DNA of 64,000 bases from Methanobrevibacter sp. (lineage in GTDB: Archaea; Methanobacteriota; Methanobacteria; Methanobacteriales; Methanobacteriaceae). Numbering within the stretch: position 1 is the stretch's first letter; each line of letters begins with the position of its first letter. Location of the stretch: assembly GCF_015062985.1 (NCBI RefSeq), contig NZ_SUTI01000008.1:27588-91587 (forward strand), given 5' to 3'. The translations under genes were made by a program, and so were the position numbers. The notes beneath the pieces are model-generated. The model saw only the letters and a program-made list of their open reading frames with translations, ran no database searches and was not told where the DNA came from. This document shows positions 1-7,334 of the stretch, piece by piece.

Positions 1-160
1 AGAAAACTTGGCTGATTCAATTGAGCAAGTTCAAAACGTGCAAGGTGATGTGAACTACTACAAAACTCAGGTAAATGACTTTTTAGGAAATAACACATCT
101 GGTGGATTTTCATTAGATGGATTATTAGACTGGATTAAATCCATTGTTAATGGGATTTAA
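1..160 (+). CDS. C-terminal fragment of an unrecognised protein
   Basis: This is the 3' end of a gene that begins before the window. The last 52 codons form one open frame ending in TAA at 158-160. The visible tail is soluble and polar, with an amphipathic stretch and the end LLDWIKSIVNGI. I do not recognise a family from this piece. A T-rich run at 171-181 just after the stop could end transcription. Confidence 0.6.
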   Translation, partial: ENLADSIEQVQNVQGDVNYYKTQVNDFLGNNTSGGFSLDGLLDWIKSIVNGI

Positions 161-239
161 TTCCCATTTTCTTTTTTTTTAAAATTTTTTCATAACCTTT
201 TTATTAATTTAGCAATAAATTATTAACAAGGTGTTTTGA

Positions 240-905
240 ATGTCTGTTAGAAAATGTCCAAATTGTGGAAATGAAATAGGCGATAAAGACGTTGACTTTT
301 GTACGGAATGCGGATACAGCTTATCAAGAAATGTTGTTTTAAAAGACAAGAATTCAAATGGATTTTTTGATGATGTAATTGATAAGACAAGTTTTTCAAT
401 AATAATATTTGCATTTGTCGTATTTGGAATATTTTTGTTCATCGGATCCTATGTCTGGGGATCATTCATGGCTTTGGGTTCAATTGATTTTGTGACATAC
501 TTCATATTGACAGTTGTATTTGCAGTATTTTTCGCAGGAATTTTTATAGGGTACTTCGGATGCAGGGACAAGTCTTATGTTATTCCAAATTTCTGGCTGT
601 TTTTAGCTAGTATATATGCTGTTGTTTTAACAATATTTGGATTGGTATTCAGTTTTGTATTTGGATCATGGTCACTTTTTGCTGGTGCTTTGGGTAGTGG
701 CGCACCAGCTTCTTCCGAGCCATTGGCTCCAAGCGTTGCTTCATCAAGTGCTGCTTCATCAAGCGCATATGGCTCAACAGTTCCAAGCATTGATTCCTCT
801 TTATTTTTAAGTTTGATTCTTAAAATAATCATGTTCATCCTTGCGGTTCCGGTAGCAGTTTATTTCGGTGTTTATTTAGGATACTTTTTAAAGGAGAATA
901 TTTAA
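240..905 (+). CDS. Zinc-ribbon membrane protein, unknown function
   Basis: A 221-residue protein. A short N-terminal zinc ribbon is formed by C6-x2-C9 and C21-x2-C24, followed by about four hydrophobic segments near residues 51-73, 83-107, 110-143 and 188-217. A low-complexity Ala/Ser/Pro stretch at about 149-180 lies between the last two. The layout, one zinc ribbon facing the cytoplasm and a multi-pass membrane part, is common among uncharacterised Methanobrevibacter proteins. The ATG at 240 is preceded by the ribosome binding site AAGGTG at 229-234. It appears to be a single-gene unit. No catalytic motif is visible, and the function is unknown. Confidence 0.75.
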   Translation: MSVRKCPNCGNEIGDKDVDFCTECGYSLSRNVVLKDKNSNGFFDDVIDKTSFSIIIFAFVVFGIFLFIGSYVWGSFMALGSIDFVTYFILTVVFAVFFAGIFIGYFGCRDKSYVIPNFWLFLASIYAVVLTIFGLVFSFVFGSWSLFAGALGSGAPASSEPLAPSVASSSAASSSAYGSTVPSIDSSLFLSLILKIIMFILAVPVAVYFGVYLGYFLKENI

Positions 906-1029
906 TATTCTTTTTCTTTTTTTTAATCAATTCACTAGTTTTTCATCAGAATGCCAATCAATCAACCATCTAATATATATACTAATTAGGAACATAACTT
1001 AAATCATTAATAAATGTGGGTTTGATAAT

Positions 1030-1857
1030 ATGGTTAGGTTTTCACAATCTCTTGGAGACAGGCAATCAAATAATAGAAAAGAACCTTATGAGCAAATTAA
1101 TACTTATCAATATGATAGGCAGCCTCGTGTAGACAGGATGTATAGCCAGCCTCCAAGACAGGTTTATCAAGCAAAACCGGCTTATCAGAATGATGATTTC
1201 TACAGGCAATTCCAGGATAATGACCCGACTGAAATCGTTTATGAAAGGCCAGCTATTGAAAGAGAATCTATCCAGCCTGATTATTCAAAACCAGAATTGC
1301 AATTCCCTGCTGACCAGAACATCCAGTTCGGTGTTGAATATGCTCCGAACTCAAAGCCGCCTGTAATCGGTAGCAATTACACCATCAGATCAAATTCAAT
1401 CATTTATAATGATGTTGTAATCGGTGATAATTTCAGAACCGGGCACAATGTGGTCATAAGAGAAAATACCAACATAGGAGATGATGTTCTAATCGGAACA
1501 AACACCGTTATTGAAGGGGATGTCATTATTGGAAATGATGTCAGCATCCAGTCCAATGTATATATTCCGACCAATTCTGTAATTGAAGATAACGTATTTA
1601 TCGGACCTTGCGCTTGTTTTACCAATGACAAATATCCTGTAAGGATTAATTATGAACTTCAAGGACCTAAAATCAGACGTGGTGCATCTATCGGTGGTAA
1701 CACTACATTCCTGTCCAATGTGGAAATAGGTGAAGGGTCAATAGTTGCGGCAGGAGCTATTGTTATTCATTCCGTTCCGCCATTTTATCTGGCCATCGGA
1801 ACCCCTGCACGTATCAAACCGCTTCCTGATCACTTGAAAGTTCCGAATAGGTTTTAA
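1030..1857 (+). CDS. Hexapeptide-repeat acyltransferase-like protein with disordered N-terminus
   Basis: A 275-residue protein in two parts. Residues 1 to about 100 are rich in Gln, Tyr, Arg, Pro and Asn and look disordered. From about 110 to the end there are many hexapeptide repeats of the [IV]-x-x-[ND]-x-x type, for example VIGDNF, VLIGTN and VIIGND, which predict a left-handed beta-helix. The end, with AAGAIV and IGTPAR, matches the WbbJ/DapH-like acetyltransferases (isoleucine-patch superfamily). By family, such proteins transfer acetyl or other acyl groups to sugars or amino acids, often for cell-surface polymers. The disordered extension is unusual. The substrate cannot be read from the sequence. 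The rubredoxin gene follows after 12 bases, so the two may be co-transcribed. Confidence 0.75.
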   Translation: MVRFSQSLGDRQSNNRKEPYEQINTYQYDRQPRVDRMYSQPPRQVYQAKPAYQNDDFYRQFQDNDPTEIVYERPAIERESIQPDYSKPELQFPADQNIQFGVEYAPNSKPPVIGSNYTIRSNSIIYNDVVIGDNFRTGHNVVIRENTNIGDDVLIGTNTVIEGDVIIGNDVSIQSNVYIPTNSVIEDNVFIGPCACFTNDKYPVRINYELQGPKIRRGASIGGNTTFLSNVEIGEGSIVAAGAIVIHSVPPFYLAIGTPARIKPLPDHLKVPNRF

Positions 1858-1869
1858 TTAGGAGATAAT

Positions 1870-2028
1870 ATGGCTATATATAAATGCAAAATCTGCGGAT
1901 ATACTTTTGATGAAGATGACATTGAAGAAGGATTAAACATTCCTCAGGGAACCAAATTTGAGGATTTGCCTGCTTCTTTCAAATGCCCTAAATGCAGAAT
2001 GCCGAAGGCAATGTTTGAAAAAATTTAA
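1870..2028 (+). CDS. Rubredoxin (52 aa)
   Basis: A 52-residue iron protein with C6-x2-C9 and C39-x2-C42, the four-cysteine Fe site of rubredoxins. The second knuckle reads CPKCRMPK, with Arg where Gly is usual. Rubredoxins carry single electrons in the cytoplasm; in methanogens they serve oxygen and peroxide detoxifying flavoproteins and rubrerythrins. The ATG at 1870 has the ribosome binding site GGAG at 1861-1864. It lies 12 bases after the acyltransferase gene and is the first of three rubredoxin genes in a row. Confidence 0.85.
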   Translation: MAIYKCKICGYTFDEDDIEEGLNIPQGTKFEDLPASFKCPKCRMPKAMFEKI

Positions 2029-2109
2029 ATAATTTTATATATTGTAAAATGTAAAATAATATTAATTAAATTATATAATTTAATACAACTTTTAAGGAGA
2101 TTGTTAAAA

Positions 2110-2229
2110 ATGGCAAAATTTAAATGTAAACTTTGCGGATACACAACTGAAGAATTTGAAGAACTCCCAGAAGACTTTAAATGTCCTATGTGCGGCGCAA
2201 CCGCTGACATGTTTGAAAAAGTAGAATAG
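2110..2229 (+). CDS. Mini-rubredoxin (39 aa)
   Basis: A 39-residue rubredoxin with C6-x2-C9 and C25-x2-C28. The loop between the two knuckles is about 14 residues shorter than in the preceding gene, so this is a minimal form. The end ATADMFEKVE keeps the conserved rubredoxin phenylalanine. The ribosome binding site AAGGAG lies just before the start, and an AT-rich promoter-like stretch lies at 2030-2090. A third copy follows 9 bases after the stop, so the two form an operon. Confidence 0.88.
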   Translation: MAKFKCKLCGYTTEEFEELPEDFKCPMCGATADMFEKVE

Positions 2230-2238
2230 GTGTTTTTA

Positions 2239-2349
2239 ATGGCTTATGTTTGTAAAGTCTGTGGATTTGTTTTAGACGAAGACGAATTACCAGAAGATTA
2301 CACCTGTCCTGTATGCGGTGTACCTGCTGCAAATTTTGAAGAACAATAA
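2239..2349 (+). CDS. Mini-rubredoxin (36 aa)
   Basis: A 36-residue rubredoxin with C5-x2-C8 and C23-x2-C26, very similar in plan to the gene 9 bases upstream and probably a tandem duplicate that diverged. GGTG at 2229-2232 is the ribosome binding site and overlaps the upstream stop. At this length it is close to the smallest possible rubredoxin. It is probably an electron carrier for an oxidative-stress enzyme encoded elsewhere. Confidence 0.85.
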   Translation: MAYVCKVCGFVLDEDELPEDYTCPVCGVPAANFEEQ

Positions 2350-2362
2350 GTTCTTCATTTAT

Positions 2363-2968
2363 TTATTTTTCCAAAAATTGCTTATTTTTAAAATTTACAC
2401 TTATTTTTCCGGAATATTTCTCGAATATTTTCATGATGTCCCTGTTGTCCTTTGACACGACATCATAACTGACCTTATCCGTATAATCCTTATCGATGAC
2501 TTCAAGATTATTGTTTCTAACTTCTGAGTCAGCTATTTTAATGTTGGAGTATTCAAAAAGAAGATTATATACGTCATATTCCTCAATTTCAAGTATTTCC
2601 GCTTCGCCTATGGCTTCCATTACTGACTTTGAATATGCGCGCACAAGTCCTCCGGCACCCAGTTTGATTCCTCCGAAGTATCTTGTAACAATTGCAGTCA
2701 CATTGTGAAGCTCGTTTTTCCTTAAAACATTGATCATAGGTTTTCCCGCTGTTCCGCCAGGTTCTCCGTCATCGTCAAAGCCTTCCCCGTCACTCACGAT
2801 ATATGCAGTGCAGTTGTGTGTTGCATCTGCGTATTGTTTGTTTATCTTTTGAATGATTTCCTTTGATTCTGCCTTTGTCCTTGTTGGGAACAGTGAACAG
2901 ATGAACTGGGATTTTTTAACGTTTATTTCGATTTGTATTGCTTCTTTAATAGTTTTCATTTTAACCAT
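2363..2968 (-). CDS. YigZ/IMPACT family protein
   Basis: A 201-residue protein of the YigZ/IMPACT (UPF0029) family. The conserved core is visible: the acidic-glycine motif DDGEPGGTAGKPM at about residues 66-78 and RYFGGIKLGAGGLVRAYS at about 97-114. By family the fold resembles ribosomal S5 domain 2, and eukaryotic members inhibit translational stress signalling. The archaeal role is not established. ATGs at 2968 and 2959 are both possible starts. It is convergent with the rubredoxin operon. Confidence 0.85.
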   Translation of the reverse strand: MVKMKTIKEAIQIEINVKKSQFICSLFPTRTKAESKEIIQKINKQYADATHNCTAYIVSDGEGFDDDGEPGGTAGKPMINVLRKNELHNVTAIVTRYFGGIKLGAGGLVRAYSKSVMEAIGEAEILEIEEYDVYNLLFEYSNIKIADSEVRNNNLEVIDKDYTDKVSYDVVSKDNRDIMKIFEKYSGKISVNFKNKQFLEK

Positions 2969-3025
2969 ATCTTTTTATATAACATTGAACATATTATTGT
3001 TAATTAATTTTGCAAGGTGGTAATA

Positions 3026-3346
3026 TTGACAAGTAAATCTGCTACAGTTTTAGTAATATTTGTAGTGGCTATTGTAGCCTTTTGTTTAGCCAGTTGCTTT
3101 GCAGCTATGACAGGACCAATATCAATACCTATTGGTTTCGATTCAGGAAATACATCAAATAATGTTTCACCTGTTTCAGTTGATAATAGCTATGATGACT
3201 CTGATTATCAAAGTTATAATGATTACAGTGAAAGTTCATACTCAGATTCTCAGGTAGAGACTACTGTTGACCATGATACTCCAAGTGGAAGTGAGGATGG
3301 TGGTTCACAGGGTCAGGGTTCTGGAAATGTAACTGACCATGGATAA
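3026..3346 (+). CDS. Small exported Ser/Asp/Gly-rich protein
   Basis: About 106 residues. A hydrophobic segment at the N-terminus (about residues 6-28) is a signal anchor, followed by an acidic low-complexity tail of Ser, Asp, Asn, Gln and Gly. AAGGTGG at 3014-3020 is spaced 5 bases from TTG 3026 and favours that start. The GTG at 3017 lies inside the ribosome binding site. The tail is probably outside the cell and disordered. No family is recognised. The bias fits a small surface-displayed protein. Confidence 0.6.
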   Translation: MTSKSATVLVIFVVAIVAFCLASCFAAMTGPISIPIGFDSGNTSNNVSPVSVDNSYDDSDYQSYNDYSESSYSDSQVETTVDHDTPSGSEDGGSQGQGSGNVTDHG

Positions 3347-3364
3347 TTAACTTTCCTATTTTTT

Positions 3365-4057
3365 TTAAAAATCCAATAGCTTTTCAACATCCAATATTAC
3401 GGAGTTAATAGCTAGATTGAAGAGTCGTTCTCCGTACTCTTCATCCACATAAACACCGTTTTCTTCAATGTCTATTGCACCTTCTTCAATGTTCGGGTCA
3501 TCACGGCGTGCCTGTGTAAATCCATATAGGCCAACTTCCTCATATTCATTGACATTGGCTTGATTTTCAACTTCTTTTTCATTGATGATGCCGAGAACCT
3601 TTGCCATGGACAGTTCGCCACTGCCTCCATGAGGTCCTTCTGATGAGATTACCTTATTGTTGAATATTATTGCCATGTCGGTTGCATCCTCAATGTCCCA
3701 TAACTCTGCCATAAGCGGGATGTTGCCTCCATGTGCATTTACGATAACTGCCTTTTCAATATCCAGGAATTTTTTGGCGCTGTTTAAAGTATTTATAACG
3801 TTTTCTTTTAGTGTATCGAGGGAAACATGTATGCCATGGTCTATTGTATCCAATTCGTATGCTGGAAATATTATTCCCAAAAATTTAGCCCCTGTCTTAA
3901 GGGAGGACTGGAATGCAATATGAGCTCCTATCTTTGCATCTGTGTCGATTGGAAGTGCAGGGCCATGGTTTTCAAGGTGTGATCCGAGCGCTATTATGCC
4001 GATTTTGTGAACTCCTGGGTCATGTACGTTGCCTGCTCTGTATCTTAACTCAGCCAT
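3365..4057 (-). CDS. arfB: 2-amino-5-formylamino-6-ribosylaminopyrimidinone 5'-phosphate deformylase
   Basis: A 230-residue creatininase-family metal hydrolase. The pattern matches archaeal ArfB, which removes the formyl group from the product of ArfA in the archaeal route to riboflavin and the deazaflavin coenzyme F420. Visible motifs are GSHLENHGP with E29 and H31 as likely metal ligands, D40, and VNAHGGN in the middle. Length is typical. It sits 8 bases after a PUA-domain gene and is probably co-transcribed with it. Creatininase itself is unlikely in a methanogen. Confidence 0.85.
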   Translation of the reverse strand: MAELRYRAGNVHDPGVHKIGIIALGSHLENHGPALPIDTDAKIGAHIAFQSSLKTGAKFLGIIFPAYELDTIDHGIHVSLDTLKENVINTLNSAKKFLDIEKAVIVNAHGGNIPLMAELWDIEDATDMAIIFNNKVISSEGPHGGSGELSMAKVLGIINEKEVENQANVNEYEEVGLYGFTQARRDDPNIEEGAIDIEENGVYVDEEYGERLFNLAINSVILDVEKLLDF

Positions 4058-4065
4058 ATCATCAC

Positions 4066-4548
4066 CTACAGTTCAAAGTTCCAGATATCGTCACCGACAT
4101 AATGTTTGGTTTCAACAGCTTTTCCGGAATCGTTTGCAACCATTTCCTCTCCGCTAATTAAGCTCACTCCAATGGCCAACGGTTTTCCATGGGTTTCGTC
4201 TATGATTAAGACTATATCTCCAGGTTCAACACCTTCGGATGTGGCTACAATTCCCGGACTCATTATGTCCGCGCCATTGCTTACGAATCTTATGGCTCCC
4301 ATATCCACGGTCACGGTTTTTGCATCGATTTCATTTGCAAGTGCGGCTTTCAGGGTTGGGAAAGGTTTTTCATCAATTAAAATAATATATGGTTCGCCGT
4401 CCACTAGGATAAATGAATTAGGTTCCGCTTCAAGTATTTCCACGTTCTTTTTGCCTTGAAGTAAGTCACCGTATTCGCCTAATTCAGCTTTTATTTCTTT
4501 TATTTTCTTTTTTTTCAAGAAATTTCTTTTTTTAACTTTTATAGCCAT
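4066..4548 (-). CDS. PUA-domain RNA-binding protein
   Basis: A 160-residue protein with a very basic N-terminus (many Lys in the first 20 residues) and a C-terminal PUA domain from about residue 75 to 155, recognisable from MGAIRFVSNGADIMSPGI and the GDIVLI strand. It belongs to the archaeal MCT-1-like PUA group, which binds structured RNA and acts in ribosome or tRNA metabolism. Length and domain order fit. It is followed 8 bases downstream by arfB. The exact RNA target is unknown. Confidence 0.8.
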   Translation of the reverse strand: MAIKVKKRNFLKKKKIKEIKAELGEYGDLLQGKKNVEILEAEPNSFILVDGEPYIILIDEKPFPTLKAALANEIDAKTVTVDMGAIRFVSNGADIMSPGIVATSEGVEPGDIVLIIDETHGKPLAIGVSLISGEEMVANDSGKAVETKHYVGDDIWNFEL

Positions 4549-4603
4549 GTCAATCCCGATATTTTTTTTAATTAATTATATTTTGTATTTAAAACTAATA
4601 AAT

Positions 4604-5110
4604 CTATTTGTTTAATTGCCTTATCTTGCCGATTGAATATTTGCTGTTTCTTGAAAAGACATATCTGCAATCGATATTTTCACCGAAATCGGCCATTATC
4701 AGGGGAGGATCTTTCACGGCATATTTCAGGATTGTGCTTGCATTGTTGTCGCTCAGGCGCATTATCGAGAAGTTGATTATTTCAAGTTCCTTCTGGCTGA
4801 AGCTGAAGGTCGGAATTATTGTCAGGTAGTACCTGTAGAGGATTCTCTGGTAGTAGGGCTCCTTTCTAAGGAATAGCTGCTTTTTTGAAATAAGTTCATT
4901 GGTGATTTCATTGAAGTGCTTCGGCTTTATCCCCTTTTTTGACTTGATGTAGGTTTCCTTTGTGAGAAGCTCTCCGTAAAGCTCATAATAGTTGGAATCA
5001 ATGAAATACAATATGCTGCAGAGGACAGTCTTTCCCAGATGGCGCTTGTCGTACGTTTTGCATAGAATATACATTATAAGGTCAATATATTTTTCGCGGT
5101 TAAGGTGCAT
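4604..5110 (-). CDS. Panacea/SocA-like (DUF4065) domain protein
   Basis: A 168-residue protein. The N-terminal half has the pattern of the Panacea (SocA-like, DUF4065) domain: LCSILYFIDSNYYELYGE, then TYIKSKKGIKPKHF, and a C-terminal piece DPPLIMADFGENIDCRY. In bacteria and phages this domain acts as a chaperone-like antitoxin for many unrelated toxins, so a partner gene is normally adjacent. None is visible here: the neighbours are housekeeping genes, and the gene stands alone. Its promoter carries the shared 14-base motif at 5174-5187, which links it to the DNA-repair genes in this window. The start ATG at 5110 is the first one after the promoter. Family assignment is by pattern only. Confidence 0.6.
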   Translation of the reverse strand: MHLNREKYIDLIMYILCKTYDKRHLGKTVLCSILYFIDSNYYELYGELLTKETYIKSKKGIKPKHFNEITNELISKKQLFLRKEPYYQRILYRYYLTIIPTFSFSQKELEIINFSIMRLSDNNASTILKYAVKDPPLIMADFGENIDCRYVFSRNSKYSIGKIRQLNK

Positions 5111-5173
5111 GGTTTTGCCTGTGATGGTTGTGTGGTGATATATTTGTGGCGTTTCATTTTTAAGAGATGTCAG

Positions 5174-5187
5174 AGAGCATTTGAAAA
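5174..5187 (-). promoter_or_regulatory. Shared repair-regulon motif, copy 1
   Basis: On the minus strand this reads TTTTCAAATGCTCT, identical to four other intergenic copies. The AT-rich TATA-like stretch CTTAAAAATG begins about 10 bases downstream, and the Panacea-domain gene starts 63 bases after the motif. It lies in the divergent region shared with lsm. Confidence 0.7.
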
Positions 5188-5409
5188 ATATTATTAATAG
5201 TTATTTTCTAATTAATTAATGATGCTATTATTTTTTATTATTTTGGCTTAAAATAAGGCAACATTTATATAGTAGGTAATTTATAATTAATAGTATTAGT
5301 TTTAATTAGGTTTTGTCTTATCTTAACTTGATTATATTATGTCTAATAATGAGTATTATTTACTCGATTCATACAAAAAACTAAAATTTTGATAATATAA
5401 GGTGATATA
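5188..5409 (+). promoter_or_regulatory. Promoter and leader of lsm-rpl37e
   Basis: The rest of the divergent region between the Panacea gene and lsm. A strong TATA box, ATTTATATAG, lies near 5270-5279. The usual archaeal spacing puts the transcription start near 5300, giving an untranslated leader of about 110 bases. GGTG at 5401-5404 is the ribosome binding site. No clear stable structure was seen in the leader. Confidence 0.55.
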
Positions 5410-5640
5410 ATGAGCGGACAAAATGTTCAAAGACCACTTGATGCATTAGGAAAATCAGTAGATGCTCCAGTTTTAATAAAACTCAAAGGAGATCGTGAAT
5501 TTAGAGGTATACTTAAGAGCTTTGATTTACACATGAACTTGGTTCTTAATGATGCAGAAGAGTTACAAGACGGAGAAGTCACTAGAAGACTCGGTGTTGT
5601 GCTCATAAGAGGAGACAATATTGTTTATATTTCACCATAA
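5410..5640 (+). CDS. Sm-like (Lsm) RNA-binding protein
   Basis: A 76-residue archaeal Sm protein (SmAP1 type). Both signature parts are present: Sm1, with FRGILKSFDLHMNLVLNDAEE at about residues 31-51 (the FD-HMNLVL core binds uridines), and Sm2, with VLIRGDNIVYI near the end. By family it forms heptameric rings that bind U-rich RNA and act in RNA turnover and tRNA processing. It is followed 57 bases later by rpl37e, a gene pair conserved in many archaea, so co-transcription is likely. Confidence 0.93.
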   Translation: MSGQNVQRPLDALGKSVDAPVLIKLKGDREFRGILKSFDLHMNLVLNDAEELQDGEVTRRLGVVLIRGDNIVYISP

Positions 5641-5697
5641 ATATTATTCAATACTTTTCGAGATTATATTCTTACGATAAATTAAGGAGGTGTATCA

Positions 5698-5886
5698 ATG
5701 TCAAAGGGAACTCCATCAATGGGTAAAAAGAATAAGAAAACCCATATCAGATGCAGAAGATGTGGTAGAAACACTTACCATATACGTAAAAAAGTCTGTG
5801 CTTCTTGCGGATTCGGTAAATCTAAAAAATTAAGGAGATACAGCTGGCAAAACAAAAAACCAACTACTAGGCAAAGACTAGTATAA
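5698..5886 (+). CDS. rpl37e: 50S ribosomal protein L37e
   Basis: A 62-residue, highly basic zinc protein of the large ribosomal subunit with C19-x2-C22 and C34-x2-C37. The conserved opening SKGTPSMGKKNKKTH and the end KKPTTRQRLV are typical of the family. AAGGAGGTG just before the ATG is a very strong ribosome binding site. It forms the second gene of the lsm operon and is followed by a palindrome plus T-run terminator. Confidence 0.95.
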   Translation: MSKGTPSMGKKNKKTHIRCRRCGRNTYHIRKKVCASCGFGKSKKLRRYSWQNKKPTTRQRLV

Positions 5887-5899
5887 GTTGGCAAACTTT

Positions 5900-5938
5900 G
5901 AAGATTAATTAATTAATCTTCTTCAAACTACTTTTTTT
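5900..5938 (+). terminator. Palindromic terminator after rpl37e
   Basis: A perfect 22-base palindrome at 5900-5921 (arms GAAGATTAATT and AATTAATCTTC) sits 14 bases after the rpl37e stop and is followed by a seven-T run at 5932-5938. This fits a transcript end for the lsm operon. Confidence 0.6.
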
Positions 5939-6039
5939 AATTCAATTCAACACTGCAAAACAACTTTTTTTAGATAGATTTATATAACTATTGACATTAT
6001 AATAATTTTAGATATTTGATAAATTTTTGGAGGTCTTTC

Positions 6040-6450
6040 ATGACTGAATTAAGAGATATTGCTAAGGAAAATAATGTTGATTTGGAAAACTGTATTGTTT
6101 TCATAAGAGGTAACGATGATATTTTAGCCGTTGACATAACCAATGCAGGAATCAGGCAAAGAAGTGACGATACAATGGGATTCACATTTTCACTCTCTCC
6201 AAAAGAAACATTGAAATTGGAGGAATACTTCAATAAGTTTGCAACAGGAGAAAAATTCTATTTCGACATTTCACAAACAGGATACAGGCCTGTCTACTAC
6301 AGGGGACTGTCCCCTATAAATAAGGAGGTCAGCAGCGAATACCATCCGAAATTCAACATTACCCTGTTTGCACAGAAAGCTATCGTGGAACCTGAAGATT
6401 CATACTTTGAACCAACATGCGCATGCTGTGAGTTCTGCCATATAGGATAG
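6040..6450 (+). CDS. Uncharacterised protein, first of a tandem paralogous pair
   Basis: A 136-residue soluble protein. GGAGG before the ATG at 6040 decides the start. The C-terminus carries a Cys cluster, CACCEFC, which could bind a metal. The middle aligns with the next gene: EYFNKFATGEKFYFDISQTG here against VFFDGLLTSEQIMMDIGGTG there, both followed by a YRG or FRG. The two are therefore diverged tandem copies, and only this one keeps the Cys tail. No known family is recognised. The next gene begins immediately after this stop. Confidence 0.7.
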   Translation: MTELRDIAKENNVDLENCIVFIRGNDDILAVDITNAGIRQRSDDTMGFTFSLSPKETLKLEEYFNKFATGEKFYFDISQTGYRPVYYRGLSPINKEVSSEYHPKFNITLFAQKAIVEPEDSYFEPTCACCEFCHIG

Positions 6451-6846
6451 ATGAAAATGTTTAATTCAGAATTTTCAAATTACATTACCCTAACAAACAC
6501 AAAAACCAAAGAATCCATAAAAATGGATCAGAGAAGGGTTAAAATCAGAGAAAATGAAAACGGTTTGATGGCTATAAGCTATCTTGCACCTGTGTTTGAC
6601 ATAATGGACATGGAAGTCTTTTTTGACGGACTTCTCACTTCTGAACAGATAATGATGGATATAGGTGGAACCGGAAATGTTAATGTAAGGTTTAGGGGAA
6701 TAATTGATGGTAAGGGAAAGAATCTCCCTCAAAATCTGGACCATAAAATTATTCTATTGCAGGAACCGACCTGTCTGGACCTGAGGGTCAATATTCAGCA
6801 GACAGGATTTTCAAAATTTAAAATAAGGAATGAACTTTCACAATAA
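6451..6846 (+). CDS. Uncharacterised protein, second of a tandem paralogous pair
   Basis: A 131-residue protein starting directly after the upstream stop, so translation is probably coupled. An internal ATG two codons later (6457) is an alternative start. It shares the central block of the upstream protein (FFDGLLTSEQIMMDIGGTG followed by VRFRG) but lacks the C-terminal Cys cluster and ends in a different tail. It is predicted to be all-beta and soluble. The function is unknown. The duplicated arrangement suggests a hetero-dimer or two related ligand-binding proteins. Confidence 0.7.
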   Translation: MKMFNSEFSNYITLTNTKTKESIKMDQRRVKIRENENGLMAISYLAPVFDIMDMEVFFDGLLTSEQIMMDIGGTGNVNVRFRGIIDGKGKNLPQNLDHKIILLQEPTCLDLRVNIQQTGFSKFKIRNELSQ

Positions 6847-6851
6847 TCTTT

Positions 6852-7187
6852 TTAAAGTTCATCCTCAACTGCTTCCCATAGGTCGACTGCCCAGCCTTGG
6901 CTTCCGTCAATTACCATATCGAGCAGCCTTACTTTGCCGTCTCTGAAGCGGAATAGTCTGTAGTCCTGCTGTGGCTTTTTTGCACTTCCTTCCTTATTGC
7001 AGTCAAGATAGATTCCATCTTCATAGTTTTCTTCAAAATCCCCTGCATTCACGAAATCCCCAACAAGGGAATATCCGTTTTTCACGCTTTTGTCTAGTTT
7101 TTTCACTGTCTTAAGCCATCCGCCCTGTGCTCTAAATTTGATGTCAGGGTCTATTTTTGTTATTTCATCTTGCCAATTAATTATCAT
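6852..7187 (-). CDS. Uncharacterised 111-aa protein under the shared repair motif
   Basis: A small soluble acidic protein with a Trp-rich frame (INWQDE, GGWLKTV, GSQGWAVDLWEAVED). I do not recognise a family. The frame is open further upstream to a TTG at 7220. However, the TATA-like TTTATATG near 7236-7229 predicts transcription starting near 7206, after that TTG, and AAGGA precedes the ATG at 7187, so the shorter form is chosen. The shared 14-base motif lies 60 bases upstream of the start, which groups the gene with mre11-rad50 and the UvrD-type helicase. Confidence 0.65.
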   Translation of the reverse strand: MIINWQDEITKIDPDIKFRAQGGWLKTVKKLDKSVKNGYSLVGDFVNAGDFEENYEDGIYLDCNKEGSAKKPQQDYRLFRFRDGKVRLLDMVIDGSQGWAVDLWEAVEDEL

Positions 7188-7247
7188 GCTAATCAAATCC
7201 TTTTTATTTTTAGTATGCAATTTATTTACATATAAATAAAAAGTAAG

Positions 7248-7261
7248 AGAGCATTTGAAAA
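7248..7261 (-). promoter_or_regulatory. Shared repair-regulon motif, copy 2
   Basis: On the minus strand it reads TTTTCAAATGCTCT, identical to copies at 5174, 16036, 43916 and 56229. TTTATATG follows about 11 bases downstream and would be the TATA box of the 111-aa gene. It lies between that gene and the divergent rnc gene. Confidence 0.7.
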
Positions 7262-7334
7262 GAAATATAATTACTTATATATAATTTGAATTGTAAAGTA
7301 TTAATGTACAATCTAATTTGTTTGGGCTTTACAT

